Shown here: positions 13,841-13,907 of the stretch, piece after piece
Position numbering within the stretch: the stretch's first letter is position 1
How the letters are laid out: the number at the start of each line of letters is the position of its first letter
Origin: CAZGMJ01 sp964526785
GTDB taxonomy: Bacteria > Planctomycetota > Phycisphaerae > Sedimentisphaerales > Anaerobacaceae
DNA: 13,907 nucleotides
Assembly: GCA_964526785.1 (NCBI GenBank)
Contig: CAZGMJ010000099.1
Span: forward strand, 1 to 13,907
Reading direction: 5' to 3'
Translations under genes and position numbers: made by a program
The notes under the pieces: generated by a model
The model's database searches: none
What the model was told of the DNA's origin: nothing
Seen by the model: the letters and a program-made list of their open reading frames with translations, nothing else

Positions 13841-13907
13841 CCCTGCACGGGGCAGGGCAATCGCATGAAATCGCTGAGGTTTAAGGGGTGCGTTTTCTGT
13901 CGGCGAA

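Overview
The window reads as a gene-dense, roughly 60% GC piece of a Gram-negative chromosome. Outer-membrane transport genes (a TonB-dependent receptor and ExbB/ExbD/TonB) require a diderm host. The zinc-finger anti-sigma factor carrying a PQQ-type beta-propeller and the exported Asn-ladder beta-helix protein are common in Planctomycetota (Phycisphaerae-like lineages), which is my best guess; this is inference from gene style, not a proven assignment. I see no tRNA, rRNA, CRISPR array, transposase or integrase.

Layout. Positions 1-98 hold the likely 3' end of an upstream gene on the + strand. A + strand pair follows: low-specificity threonine aldolase (204-1244) and, 40 bp later, a secreted right-handed beta-helix protein (1285-2499). 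A 385-bp convergent intergenic region (2500-2884) with a strong 10-bp hairpin separates these from the rest. Everything from 2885 to 13682 is on the minus strand. In transcription order it is: ECF sigma factor (13682-13131), zinc-finger anti-sigma factor with a periplasmic seven-repeat PQQ-like propeller (13009-11618), TonB-dependent receptor (11526-9532), DUF3450 coiled-coil protein (9560-8658), a large ExbB/TolQ-type channel with a long periplasmic N-terminus (8658-7186), a short ExbB (7189-6596), ExbD (6596-6183), TonB (6175-5459), an exported TPR protein (5450-4176) and, after a 133-bp gap with its own candidate promoter, N-acetylglucosamine-6-phosphate deacetylase NagA (4042-2885).

How it fits together. 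The seven genes from the receptor to the TPR protein overlap or abut and look translationally coupled. Their content and order match the TtpC-type TonB2 systems known from Vibrio and other marine gammaproteobacteria (DUF3450, TtpC, ExbB2, ExbD2, TonB2, TPR). Here the energy-transducing machine is joined to its own outer-membrane receptor and sits directly downstream of an ECF sigma/anti-sigma pair. The pair is not of the FecI/FecR kind: the receptor has no N-terminal signalling domain and the anti-sigma factor has a PQQ-like propeller instead of a FecR domain. The most interesting proposal is therefore a self-contained, propeller-sensed, TonB2/TtpC-type import island. The substrate is not deducible from the sequence. 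NagA next door hints at amino sugars, but it appears to be separately transcribed.
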